A stretch of DNA of 36,247 bases, taken from contig JAGKWN010000037.1 in assembly GCA_021151805.1 (NCBI GenBank), forward strand, positions 1 through 36,247, read 5' to 3'. The position numbers and the translations under genes are program-made. Shown here piece by piece: positions 7,760-15,982 of this stretch (position 1 is its first letter; every line of letters starts with the position of its first letter). The stretch comes from Cytophagaceae bacterium (GTDB lineage: Bacteria > Bacteroidota > Bacteroidia > Cytophagales > Cytophagaceae). The notes under the pieces are model-generated. The model was not told the DNA's origin. It saw only the letters and a list, made by a program, of their open reading frames with translations, and made no database searches.

Positions 7760-7996
7760 ATGAAAAAATTCATCGTTGTCGAAAAATTCAAACCGGGTTG
7801 TTTTGAACATAATAGCAAGCGCTGGAACGAGAAAGGACGCATGCTACCCGAAGGACTTTATTACCTCAACTCCTGGGTGAATAAAGAACAGAACATCTGT
7901 TTCCAGCTGATGGAAACCAACGATGCTTCTTTATTTGAGGCATGGACCTCGCACTGGAAAGATTATACCGACTTCGAAATTTTTCCGATCGATTGA
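7760..7996 (+). CDS. DUF3303-family small protein
   Basis: A 78-residue protein matching the DUF3303 pattern: a short ferredoxin-like alpha/beta fold with an N-terminal strand (KKFIVVEKFKPG), LPEGLYYLNSWVN, a central strand (ICFQLMETND) and a C-terminal helix (SLFEAWTSHWKDYTDFEIFP). The family has no established biochemical role; its fold suggests a dimeric small-ligand or monooxygenase-like shape. It is the first of four closely spaced plus-strand genes, 12 bp before the next. No clear promoter was found in the preceding ~75 nt. Confidence 0.75.
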   Translation: MKKFIVVEKFKPGCFEHNSKRWNEKGRMLPEGLYYLNSWVNKEQNICFQLMETNDASLFEAWTSHWKDYTDFEIFPID

Positions 7997-8008
7997 CATT
8001 TTTCAATT

Positions 8009-8476
8009 ATGAAATCACTCTCTTCAACCCGATCGTCAATCATTCTTTTTACCATCGTATTCTGCAGCTGGTTAGCATTTCAATTTCTAACTTATTCTGA
8101 GAGAATTTTATGCTTCTTCCCTGTATTGATATTATTCATACAAATCATCTTAACATTTGGGTTGAAAAATAAAAAACTGATTTGGTTGTTACTCTTAAAT
8201 CCGGCTCTATTTTTACCGCTCTTTAATATCACGAAAGCAAGCGTAAATTATTTCTCCGGAAAACCTACGCTGGTGCAGAGTTGTTGTTGTGCCGGATGGA
8301 GAGCTACTCCGGTATCCTATAAAAACCAACCCGTGTATGTAAACTACTTTGACGACGATTGCGGCGACTGGGCAGGATCATACTATTATACGCTGCACAT
8401 CAATAATTTTATTACAACAACACTTATCGATATATTTGGCAATCCGATCGGAAACAAATCAATTCGTACCCAATAA
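8009..8476 (+). CDS. Small membrane protein with cysteine-rich exported tail
   Basis: Not recognised. It has 155 residues. Three hydrophobic helices lie at about 10-28, 31-50 and 55-73. A polar tail of about 80 residues follows, starting with SCCCAGW and containing a DDDCGDW motif and many Tyr residues. Four cysteines within about 40 residues suggest disulfides or metal binding if the tail faces the periplasm. It sits 12 bp after the DUF3303 gene and 11 bp before the acetyltransferase, so is probably co-transcribed with both. Confidence 0.6.
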   Translation: MKSLSSTRSSIILFTIVFCSWLAFQFLTYSERILCFFPVLILFIQIILTFGLKNKKLIWLLLLNPALFLPLFNITKASVNYFSGKPTLVQSCCCAGWRATPVSYKNQPVYVNYFDDDCGDWAGSYYYTLHINNFITTTLIDIFGNPIGNKSIRTQ

Positions 8477-8487
8477 AAATTTTCTCT

Positions 8488-9045
8488 ATGAAATCTACCA
8501 CACCAAATTGGCAGCCAGCCAATCTTGAAAATAATATTTTAAAACTTATACCACTTCAGGAATCTGATTTTGAAGCATTGTTTGAAGTCGCCGCGGATCC
8601 ACTGATCTGGGAACAGCATCCAACAAAAGACCGCTATAAAAAAGAAGTTTTTCAACTATTCTTCGATGGTGCCCTAGCAAGTAAAACATCCTTTTTAATC
8701 ATCGATAAAGTAAGCAGCAAACTTATTGGCTCTACCCGTTATTACGACTACAGACCGGAGCAATCCAGCATTGCCATAGGTTATACCTTTTTAAACAGAT
8801 CTTACTGGGGAAGCGCCTACAACAAAGCATCTAAGAAACTGTTATTGGATTATGCTTTTCAATATGTAGACAAGGTATATTTCCATATCGGAGCCAATAA
8901 CATCCGTTCACAAAAAGCTATTTTAAATATCGGTGCTGCCAAAACCGGAGAAGTTGATTTTGACTATTACGGAAAGAAATTATTGCATTATGAATATGCA
9001 ATCACTAAAGCAGAGTGGGCCAAACAACAGCTTGTAATCAATTAA
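8488..9045 (+). CDS. GNAT-family N-acetyltransferase (RimJ/RimL type)
   Basis: A 185-residue GNAT protein of the Acetyltransf_3 (RimJ/RimL) group. The N-terminus has LENNILKLIPLQESDFEALF, typical of this group. The central strand has SKLIGSTRYYDY. The acetyl-CoA-binding region follows (YWGSAYNKASKKLLLDYAF), with the usual G-x-G signature reduced to WGSAYN. Helix IRSQKAILNIGAAKTG is the conserved segment before the last strands. It probably acetylates an amine on a small molecule or a protein N-terminus; the substrate cannot be read from the sequence. It is cytoplasmic, the third gene of the 7760-9412 run, and 4 bp before the next. Confidence 0.85.
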   Translation: MKSTTPNWQPANLENNILKLIPLQESDFEALFEVAADPLIWEQHPTKDRYKKEVFQLFFDGALASKTSFLIIDKVSSKLIGSTRYYDYRPEQSSIAIGYTFLNRSYWGSAYNKASKKLLLDYAFQYVDKVYFHIGANNIRSQKAILNIGAAKTGEVDFDYYGKKLLHYEYAITKAEWAKQQLVIN

Positions 9046-9049
9046 GTCA

Positions 9050-9412
9050 ATGCACCCAGCAGCGTTGTATAAATATTATTGTCGCCCCGGATATGGTTCT
9101 CAAAAACTTCTGATTGAATTTATCAGTGGCACGGATACTGATACCTTCACGATGAACGTACTTGATGCAGTAAAAAGTATCCACCCCGATTTGCTTGCAT
9201 TAAACGACCTGTGGATGAATGACGAAGTGATGTATACCATCGCTTCTGATTGTGGTGAATTTACATTATCCAAAGATATCTGGGGCTTTGCATTTATAGT
9301 AGCCGACAATAATCAGCCCTGCATTGAAAAAATTAATCTGCTATTAATCGCTGATACTCGGTTCGAAAAGATTGACGTTGATTTTAACAATTATACTCTT
9401 CCTAAACATTAA
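9050..9412 (+). CDS. Hypothetical protein, last gene of the GNAT cluster
   Basis: Not recognised. It has 120 residues and appears soluble, with an alpha/beta pattern (LLIEFISGTDTDTFTMNVLDAV, MYTIASDCGEFTLSKDIWGFAFIVAD). It starts 4 bp after the acetyltransferase stop, so translation is probably coupled. Its TAA overlaps the stop of the convergent minus-strand gene by two shared bases (9410-9411), leaving no room for an intergenic terminator. The absence of frameshifts and the tight spacing argue it is a real gene. Confidence 0.6.
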   Translation: MHPAALYKYYCRPGYGSQKLLIEFISGTDTDTFTMNVLDAVKSIHPDLLALNDLWMNDEVMYTIASDCGEFTLSKDIWGFAFIVADNNQPCIEKINLLLIADTRFEKIDVDFNNYTLPKH

Positions 9413-10170
9413 AACTCCATGATGCGTGTATCATGCCATGTTTTTTCAATGTGATACAATTTCTTTTTTCCCAGGTCATAATCATTACTGAGAAGTAAGA
9501 AATAAACTCCCTTTATCTGTAGTACGAGATCATAATACTCATCATCGTCAATATATGCTTGCAACATCACTACGGTTTGTGCAATCTTCTTCATATCCAC
9601 AACTGGACGCACCAGTTTATTAATGTCTTGTACAAAGCTTTTATAATTTTCCTTTTCATACCGATTATAATCGGCATAGTCAGCAAAGTAACATCCCACT
9701 TTCAACTTATAATGCTTCACAGTCTGATACCAGTAATTATTAGTTACCTTTCCTGTAACCATGAGACTCATGTAAGGACTAACAGATCTGAACCCCTGAG
9801 GATAAAGCTCACGATTATCGCCGACTCTTAATATAGAAGATTTCAGATTGTCATAACTTCTGTATGCATACGTTGATAAGGAATCCGTTGTACCAACCAA
9901 TATAAATCCTTTCAAATGGAAAGATGAGTCAACATCAATAAAACAACTATTTGTATCGCATATATATACCAGATCCTTCCGGATGTCAACCGGAACAAAT
10001 CGTTGTGTCATTTCATCGATGGGTTCGGATATATACCAATGCAGCGTAGTATCCAATGCAATCGAATCTTTATGTTCTCCCAGAAAAAACACATCATACC
10101 TGTTTTGAGAAAAAGCCAGGCTTTGGGTTAACATGAAAAATACCAGCAAAAGCAAACGTGTTGTATTCAT
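9409..10170 (-). CDS. Exported hypothetical protein, distal gene of the MORN-repeat cluster
   Basis: Not recognised. It has 253 residues with a signal peptide (MNTTRLLLLVFFMLTQSLAFSQ). The mature part is about 230 residues, rich in Asp, Tyr and Lys, with two cysteines close together (VYICDTNSCFIDVD) and a D-D-D-E-Y-Y-D acidic stretch near the C-terminus. It begins 31 nt after the stop of the smaller MORN protein on the same strand, so is probably part of that transcript. Its stop codon shares bases with that of the convergent 9050 gene. Confidence 0.6.
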   Translation of the reverse strand: MNTTRLLLLVFFMLTQSLAFSQNRYDVFFLGEHKDSIALDTTLHWYISEPIDEMTQRFVPVDIRKDLVYICDTNSCFIDVDSSFHLKGFILVGTTDSLSTYAYRSYDNLKSSILRVGDNRELYPQGFRSVSPYMSLMVTGKVTNNYWYQTVKHYKLKVGCYFADYADYNRYEKENYKSFVQDINKLVRPVVDMKKIAQTVVMLQAYIDDDEYYDLVLQIKGVYFLLLSNDYDLGKKKLYHIEKTWHDTRIMEF

Positions 10171-10201
10171 AAACCTTGCTTAAAAATGTTACTGAAACGA
10201 T

Positions 10202-10828
10202 CTAATAGGTTATCGTCTTTTTAACTTTTCCTTTCTTGTTGTAATATGTCCAGGTGCCGACAGGGATATTGTTAGACATATTACCTTTTGCTTCCATATA
10301 CCCTTTCTCTGAATAATATACAGCAGGCCCTTCCTGCAGGCCATTTACATAAGTACATACTTCTTCCTGCTTGCCGTTGATATAATAAAATTTCCATTCA
10401 CCTTCAGGCAGTCCATTGATGTAAGCACCTACAGATTTTATTGTTCCGTTCTCATGATATGCGTGCCACACGCCTTTATAAGCGCCATAATAATAAACTC
10501 CTGTACGCTTTAATTTCCCATTGCTGTGATAGTACCAGGCGCTATCCTGCTCCATCCCGTGCGACCATTGCTCCTTCGACACAATATGATTCAGGGTGTC
10601 GTAGTAGATCGCTAAACCATTTAATTCATTCTCGCTATAATGTTCAACAGCGGAAATATTTCCATTCGGATAATAGAATTTCCATTCACCGTCCTTCTGA
10701 CCGTTTTTATTCACCCCATAAGCCTTTAGCTTACCGTGTACATAATATTCTTTAATGGAATCATACTTCTGTGCAGAAGCCATGGTTCCGATAAAGGCAA
10801 AAAGTAATACGATCAGAAATGTTTTCAT
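10202..10828 (-). CDS. Secreted MORN-repeat variant protein (7 units)
   Basis: A 208-residue protein with signal peptide MKTFLIVLLFAFIGTMASAQ, followed by about seven MORN_2-type units of roughly 23 residues. Examples are DGEWKFYYPNGN, YKGVWHAYHENGT, PEGEWKFYYING and PVGTWTYYNKKGK. The consensus is G-x-W-K-x-Y-Y-x-N-G-K followed by a beta turn. Such repeats form extended beta-sheets. Databases often label them YwqK-type antitoxins, but the signal peptide makes a cytoplasmic antitoxin role unlikely here. The ATG directly follows the stop of the 690-residue paralogue, with no intergenic base, so the two probably arose by duplication and are co-expressed. Confidence 0.82.
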   Translation of the reverse strand: MKTFLIVLLFAFIGTMASAQKYDSIKEYYVHGKLKAYGVNKNGQKDGEWKFYYPNGNISAVEHYSENELNGLAIYYDTLNHIVSKEQWSHGMEQDSAWYYHSNGKLKRTGVYYYGAYKGVWHAYHENGTIKSVGAYINGLPEGEWKFYYINGKQEEVCTYVNGLQEGPAVYYSEKGYMEAKGNMSNNIPVGTWTYYNKKGKVKKTITY

Positions 10829-12901
10829 CTATTCTTCGTCTTCTTCATCAACATCGGTATTCTCAATACGAACGAGTTTTCCCTGTTCGTAGTATTTCCA
10901 GATGCCTACTAATTCATCATCCTTATAATCACCTTCAGCTTCAAGCAAGCCGAGGTCATCGTAAAATCTCCAATGTCCCTGACGAAGTCCCGCAACCATT
11001 TCACCATCGCCGGATAAATAGCCGTTGCTATGGTAGTACTTCCATTTTCCGTCAGGTAAGCCATCTTTGAAATTCCCTTCAGCCGATACCTTTCCGCTTG
11101 AATGGTAGCTTTTCAAAATTCCATTGCCGTCCTTGAAAGAACCTTTTGCCAGTTTCGTTCCGGTCATGGAAGTAATATCACTCACCGACATCAAGCGTCC
11201 ATGCTCATAAACTTCTTCAGACATTAGAATACCGTTGCTCCAGTAATTTTTCCATTTACCTTCTTCCAGTCCTTCTTCGTAGCTGCCTTCAGATGCAAGC
11301 TTTCCATTCGGATGATATTCTTTCCATGCACCAACTTCACTGCCCATTATATAAGAACCTTCCAGCTGCATGCGACCTGTTTCGTAATAGATCTTCCATG
11401 GACCGTCTTCGTATCCCTGCACAAAATTGCCATCCATGGCTAGTTTGCCATTCTCAAAATAACTTTTCCATGCGCCTTCTTTCAAACCATCAACATAATA
11501 CCCTTCAGATGTTTTTTTCCCATTCGGATAATAATCGATCCACAAACCAACCGGCTTGCTGTTTTGATATTCGCCTCTGGAAGCAAGCGTATCATTATCG
11601 TAATGCTCCAGCCACTCTCCTTCTTTCAATCCTTTTATATAATATCCTTCGCTGAATACTTTACCATTTGCATGGTATTCAAACCATACACTGTCTTCCA
11701 GACCATTCTTATAAGAACCATACACCAGGATCGTACCATCTTTTCTGAATTGTTTGTACGTGCCATTTTCTACGTCATGCTCATAAGTAGTAATGGCTGC
11801 CAATGTGCCGGAAGGATAGTACTCTTTCATCATAGCTTCCTGCAAACCATTTTCATAATAGATCTCAGCCTTGATGAAACCATTTTCATAATAACTCGTT
11901 GCCAAACCATTTTCCAGTCCGTCTTTAAACGGTATATCCATCATCAAAGCACCTTTAGGATAATAGATATTCCGTGTACCGTTTCCGTCTTTCAGTGAAC
12001 CGGCATCCAGCGCCACACCTGCTTCAGAATAAAACTCCGGTGCAGCCATTAATTTATCCGCACTCCAGATTTCTACACTCTTTTTAGATCCTGTTGCATT
12101 TTCATAAAAATAAGTCCAGGTACCATCAGCCTTTCCTGCTTTATAATTCCCCGAAAATAATTTTATGCCTGTGTCTGAATAATCTTCAAATAAACCATTC
12201 TCCAGACTGTCGGTGTAATGTGATAAAGATTGAATTTTGCCTGATTCGAAATAATGTTTCCACTCACCATCCATGATACCATGCGTGTATGTACCGGTAA
12301 TCTTTGGTTTGCCATCCAGGTGATTCCATATAACTGCACCTTCAATTTTTCCATTCACATAATTTGCTTTATGATATAATACGCCGGTTGCATAATATTC
12401 TTTCCATTCACCTTTACGAACACCGGATTCATATAAACCATCAATCTTGATCTGCTTGTTCGGATAAAACTCCTTCCATGCACCATCTTTCAGATCCAGC
12501 TTATAAGCACCATCAATCGATGGCTTACCGTTGGCATAAAATTCTTTGTATACACCGTTTCTTTTACCACCAGTAAATGTTGCCTGCACAGCCAGCTGTC
12601 CGTTGTTGTAAAACTCTTTCCAGTCGCCTTCTTCCAAGCCATCTGTATAATTCCCTTGCAAGGAAATTTTTCCATTTGGATGGTAGTTGATAACAGAACC
12701 GTTGAATTTGTTTTTGCTGTAATTTTCTTCGGCTTCAATCTTACCGGAAGAGTAATAGCTCTTCCACAAACCTTCACGCTTACCATTCACCAGGTTGCCT
12801 TCAGCCTTTACTACTTTGGTATTCTCGTAATATTCTTTGGTAATCTGCGCCTGACCGGCAAATACAATACAGAAAAATAACAGGAATAAATATCGGTGCA
12901 T
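10829..12901 (-). CDS. Large secreted MORN-repeat variant protein (about 25 units)
   Basis: A 690-residue protein. The frame stays open upstream to 13084, but I choose the ATG at 12899-12901: it gives a clean signal peptide (MHRYLFLLFFCIVFAGQAQ), and the 61 extra residues have no protein character. The mature part is almost entirely MORN_2 units on a 23-residue (69-bp) period; I count 25 copies of the G-x-W-K-x-Y-Y-x-N-G-K core. Two spacers break the array, and each ends in the same phrase (GSLKDGNG, GSFKDGNG), dividing it into blocks of about 10, 11 and 4 units. The C-terminus is acidic (DVDEEDEE). No T9SS sorting domain is visible. The likely location is periplasm or surface; the role is unknown. 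Confidence 0.85.
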   Translation of the reverse strand: MHRYLFLLFFCIVFAGQAQITKEYYENTKVVKAEGNLVNGKREGLWKSYYSSGKIEAEENYSKNKFNGSVINYHPNGKISLQGNYTDGLEEGDWKEFYNNGQLAVQATFTGGKRNGVYKEFYANGKPSIDGAYKLDLKDGAWKEFYPNKQIKIDGLYESGVRKGEWKEYYATGVLYHKANYVNGKIEGAVIWNHLDGKPKITGTYTHGIMDGEWKHYFESGKIQSLSHYTDSLENGLFEDYSDTGIKLFSGNYKAGKADGTWTYFYENATGSKKSVEIWSADKLMAAPEFYSEAGVALDAGSLKDGNGTRNIYYPKGALMMDIPFKDGLENGLATSYYENGFIKAEIYYENGLQEAMMKEYYPSGTLAAITTYEHDVENGTYKQFRKDGTILVYGSYKNGLEDSVWFEYHANGKVFSEGYYIKGLKEGEWLEHYDNDTLASRGEYQNSKPVGLWIDYYPNGKKTSEGYYVDGLKEGAWKSYFENGKLAMDGNFVQGYEDGPWKIYYETGRMQLEGSYIMGSEVGAWKEYHPNGKLASEGSYEEGLEEGKWKNYWSNGILMSEEVYEHGRLMSVSDITSMTGTKLAKGSFKDGNGILKSYHSSGKVSAEGNFKDGLPDGKWKYYHSNGYLSGDGEMVAGLRQGHWRFYDDLGLLEAEGDYKDDELVGIWKYYEQGKLVRIENTDVDEEDEE

Positions 12902-13131
12902 ATGTGATACAGTTAGATCTGATTTATTAATGAGTAAAATACAAAAAAACCATGAGTTTACAATAGTTAAACGGTTATGAAACATTGAATGATGCCAATG
13001 TGGATACTTTCTGAAACCAAACAGCAGTATGCCAGAGCTATTTCCATTATTCGATCGTTTGCTTAAAGGTGTAATCTGCTTCAACGCATCTACATCCTTA
13101 ACTTAACAATCGATAAAAAATAAATCTAAAA

Positions 13132-13162
13132 TTGGTTGACGCTACTAAAAGCCTTTACTTTG
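13132..13162 (+). promoter_or_regulatory. Promoter for the 13182 outer-membrane gene pair
   Basis: TTG (13132-13134, context ATTGG) is followed after exactly 20 nt by TTACTTTG (13155-13162), one base off the TAnnTTTG consensus. Transcription should start near 13168, giving a leader of only about 14 nt before the ATG at 13182. The 280-nt divergent gap 12902-13181 shows no other clear signal, and I found no matching box for the minus-strand MORN gene. Confidence 0.45.
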
Positions 13163-13181
13163 AAGGATTTTTAATTGAGCT

Positions 13182-13994
13182 ATGAAGTTTTTTATGATGC
13201 TGGTATTTTTTCCGCCGGCTTTTTTTACGCAGCTATGTCATGCACAGGATTTCACTTCAGGTGCCCGTACACGGGCCTTGGGCAGCGCCTGCATTGCCGA
13301 TACAAATGCCTGGTCTTTGTTCAGTAATCCGGCTGGAATAGCACATAACAAAACTGCTTCTGTTTTAGTAAGCGATGAATATCTGTATGGTGTAAAAGAA
13401 ATAAAATCCATCACAGCAGGTTTTTCTGTACCTGTGAAAAAAGAAATCGTCATCGGAATGAGTTTTATGAAACAGGGTTATACCTGGTTCAACGATCAGC
13501 AGCTGGGTATTCATGCAGCCCATGCCCGAGGCCCCTATGCGCTTGGTATTAGCTTTGTATTGTGGCAACGCATTGCGGGGGAAACATTCCGGGCCACCTA
13601 TCCCCTCATAAACATTGGTGGTACCATGTCGGTCAACAAAAGTCTGCAGTTGGGCTTACACATCATGAATGTAAGCAACACACAAAACGAACTGCAGAAT
13701 ATTCCATTAAAAATTCAGGGCGGTTTGTTATATAAAATCTCCAAAGAAATTCTTCTGTATGCAGATCTTTCCAGACAAAGTAATTCCGATATAAAATTTC
13801 ATTCGGGTATGGAATACAAAATTCATAAATACTTTTTACTCCGCTGCGGTATGCAGACCAATCCCATGAAACTAAATGGCGGACTAGGCTTTATTGCGAA
13901 ACATGTTCGCATCGATTACAGCATCAGCTATCAGAATCCGCTTGGTTACAGACATCAGCTTTCAGCATTGCTTTTCATTCATAAAAAGAAATGA
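13182..13994 (+). CDS. PorV/PorQ-family outer-membrane beta-barrel protein
   Basis: A 270-residue protein with signal peptide MKFFMMLVFFPPAFFTQLCHAQ. The mature start has the PorV/PorQ (FadL-like) pattern: GARTRALGSACIADTNAWSLFSNPAGIA, with the N-P-A-G motif of the N-terminal plug. Alternating beta-strands run through the rest, ending in a short basic tail (HKKK). PorV and PorQ proteins serve as shuttle or anchor proteins of type IX secretion, but this one is shorter than PorV (about 390) and close to PorQ-like size. Its last four bases (ATGA) overlap the start of the helix-hairpin-helix barrel gene, so translation is coupled and the two products probably act together. Confidence 0.75.
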   Translation: MKFFMMLVFFPPAFFTQLCHAQDFTSGARTRALGSACIADTNAWSLFSNPAGIAHNKTASVLVSDEYLYGVKEIKSITAGFSVPVKKEIVIGMSFMKQGYTWFNDQQLGIHAAHARGPYALGISFVLWQRIAGETFRATYPLINIGGTMSVNKSLQLGLHIMNVSNTQNELQNIPLKIQGGLLYKISKEILLYADLSRQSNSDIKFHSGMEYKIHKYFLLRCGMQTNPMKLNGGLGFIAKHVRIDYSISYQNPLGYRHQLSALLFIHKKK

Positions 13995-15982
13995 AGTATT
14001 TTTTCCTGATTATCAACATCTGGTTCATCCTATTCTATTCATCCGCGCAATCGCTCGAAGATTCCGGCATCATAGAAAATTTATCCGCCAATGAAGATGT
14101 TATTGAAAATAATTCTGAGGTTGCGGAAAACTTAGCGATGCTGACTAAAAATCCCTTCGACCTGAACAAAGCCGATGAATCTATTTTACTGAGCGTAGGC
14201 TTTCTGAAAGAAATTCAAATTCATGAAATACTGCTTTACAAAAACACCTACGGCCCGCTCATCAATATCTACGAGCTGCAAACGCTGCCTTCCATGAACG
14301 AGCAGACCTTCTTCTGGATTAAAAGCAGTTTTACCGTCCAGGAAACTACTTCAGATCCGAGCTTATTAAAAAATATTGTCGGGAAAGAACAGAGTATGTT
14401 ATTGCTGCGCTATGGTGCTGCTCCAGCTTCTGTACCGAAGGAATGGCTTGGCAGCGGCGATAAGGCTACTATTCGTTTTCAGACTTTTATTCCGAATAAA
14501 ATGCGCTTTGGGTTCAGCCTGGAAAAAGATGCCGGCGAACAACTGTATTGGAATGCTGCGAAGAATCAATACCTGTTTGATAACATTAATATCTACCTCC
14601 ACTATATGCCAGGCGGAAAATGGAAACATGTAACGCTTGGTACACAACGGCTCCAGTTCGGACAAGGGGTACTAATGGGAGCTGGATTTTATGCAGGTAA
14701 AGGGTCTGAAACCATTACCACACTACGTAAAGCAGGTCGCGCAATTATTCCTGTTGGCGGTACAACGGAGTATGGACGACTGTTTGGTATCAGCAGTACT
14801 TATCAGCTGAGCAAGCGCATTTCCGTTACGGGCTTTTATTCACGGACCAAAGAAGACGCTTCAGTGGATACGCTCACAGATAATGAATCTTTTATTCAAT
14901 CGATCTCTGAAACGGGTTATCACCGCACCGCAGCCGAACTTGCCAAACGCAAAACCATAACGGCACAACTCGCAGGTTATCATCTGCGGTATGAACGGAG
15001 AGGTTTTTCTCTAGGCACCACTTGTATTCACCGCAAGTTGTCAGAAAATCTGATACCTGCGCGCTCGTACTATAATCAATTTTATATAGCCGGAAAACAA
15101 TTCACCGGTGCCTCCATAGATATACAATGGAATCATCAGAACTTATTGTTCTTTAGTGAAGCTGCAGTCACCGGTACCGGGGGAAAAGCCTTGATGGCAG
15201 GACTTATGGTGGCGTTGAATCGTAAAGCAGATATTTCGTTTTTGTATCGCAATTATGGTAAATCATATGTGAGTCCGTATGCACAGGCCTTCGGTGAATC
15301 CAGTGCAGTATCCAATGAAAAAGGTTTCTACATCGGTTTTAAACTGCGGCCTAAAAAAGAATGGAGCATACATACGTATATCGATATATTTGTATTTCCA
15401 TGGCTGAAGTATCGTGTACATACACCGTCTTCAGGCGATGATTGTTTTATAAAAGCCGAATACAAACCCAGCAAAAAAACAAGTATGTACCTGCAATACC
15501 GCAGGGAACAAAAGATGTGGGACATCAGCGGCACACAACTTACTGAACCTGCAGTAAGACAAACCACCATTGTTTATTTTGAACATAAAATTTCAATGAC
15601 CGTTACGCTGCGCACACGTATACAGTGGGGCAGCTACGAAAGCAATAATATGATCTCAAAAGGAAATTTATTTGCGCAGGATATTATATACAAACAACGC
15701 AAGTACCAATGTACCCTGCGCTGGATGTGGTATGATGTAGAAGACTATAATGCCCGCCAATATGCCTATGAACCGGATGTGCCTTACAGTTTTTATATTC
15801 CGGCATACACAGGTAAAGCCGTGCATCCATTCATTATTATCAAATACAATTTATTCAACAACATGGATTGCTGGTTCAAATTCGGATTGACAAAGCCAAT
15901 GGTACAGGGCGGAATAAATGATGCGGCTTTGTCTACAAAAGCCCTTTATACAGGCACATGGCAGGTACGGTGGACTTTTTAA
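13991..15982 (+). CDS. Helix-hairpin-helix (ComEA-like) domain fused to an outer-membrane barrel-like protein
   Basis: A 663-residue protein with signal peptide MKYFFLIINIWFILFYSSAQ. Residues 55-115 match the ComEA-type HhH2 pattern: PFDLNKADESILLSVG, then ILLYKNTYGPLINIYEL, then LPSMNEQTFFWIKS. The phrase N-x-A-x-x-x-L and the Y-x-N-x-Y-G-P turn are characteristic. The two GIG hairpins that contact DNA in ComEA are altered (GFLKE and SMNEQ), so DNA binding is not assured. Residues 130-663 are long amphipathic beta-strands with Gly/Tyr/Arg turns and end in W-x-V-R-W-T-F, as expected of an outer-membrane barrel. It overlaps the upstream PorQ-like gene by ATGA. A direct role in DNA uptake is only a hypothesis. 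Confidence 0.72.
   Translation: MKYFFLIINIWFILFYSSAQSLEDSGIIENLSANEDVIENNSEVAENLAMLTKNPFDLNKADESILLSVGFLKEIQIHEILLYKNTYGPLINIYELQTLPSMNEQTFFWIKSSFTVQETTSDPSLLKNIVGKEQSMLLLRYGAAPASVPKEWLGSGDKATIRFQTFIPNKMRFGFSLEKDAGEQLYWNAAKNQYLFDNINIYLHYMPGGKWKHVTLGTQRLQFGQGVLMGAGFYAGKGSETITTLRKAGRAIIPVGGTTEYGRLFGISSTYQLSKRISVTGFYSRTKEDASVDTLTDNESFIQSISETGYHRTAAELAKRKTITAQLAGYHLRYERRGFSLGTTCIHRKLSENLIPARSYYNQFYIAGKQFTGASIDIQWNHQNLLFFSEAAVTGTGGKALMAGLMVALNRKADISFLYRNYGKSYVSPYAQAFGESSAVSNEKGFYIGFKLRPKKEWSIHTYIDIFVFPWLKYRVHTPSSGDDCFIKAEYKPSKKTSMYLQYRREQKMWDISGTQLTEPAVRQTTIVYFEHKISMTVTLRTRIQWGSYESNNMISKGNLFAQDIIYKQRKYQCTLRWMWYDVEDYNARQYAYEPDVPYSFYIPAYTGKAVHPFIIIKYNLFNNMDCWFKFGLTKPMVQGGINDAALSTKALYTGTWQVRWTF

Noticed and set aside
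10202..12901. YwqK-type toxin-antitoxin locus
   Set aside because: Both MORN proteins have signal peptides, and no cytoplasmic toxin-like partner is adjacent.
12902..13084. 61-residue N-terminal extension of the large MORN protein
   Set aside because: It would hide a clean signal peptide, and its sequence has no coherent protein pattern. The ATG at 12899-12901 is preferred.
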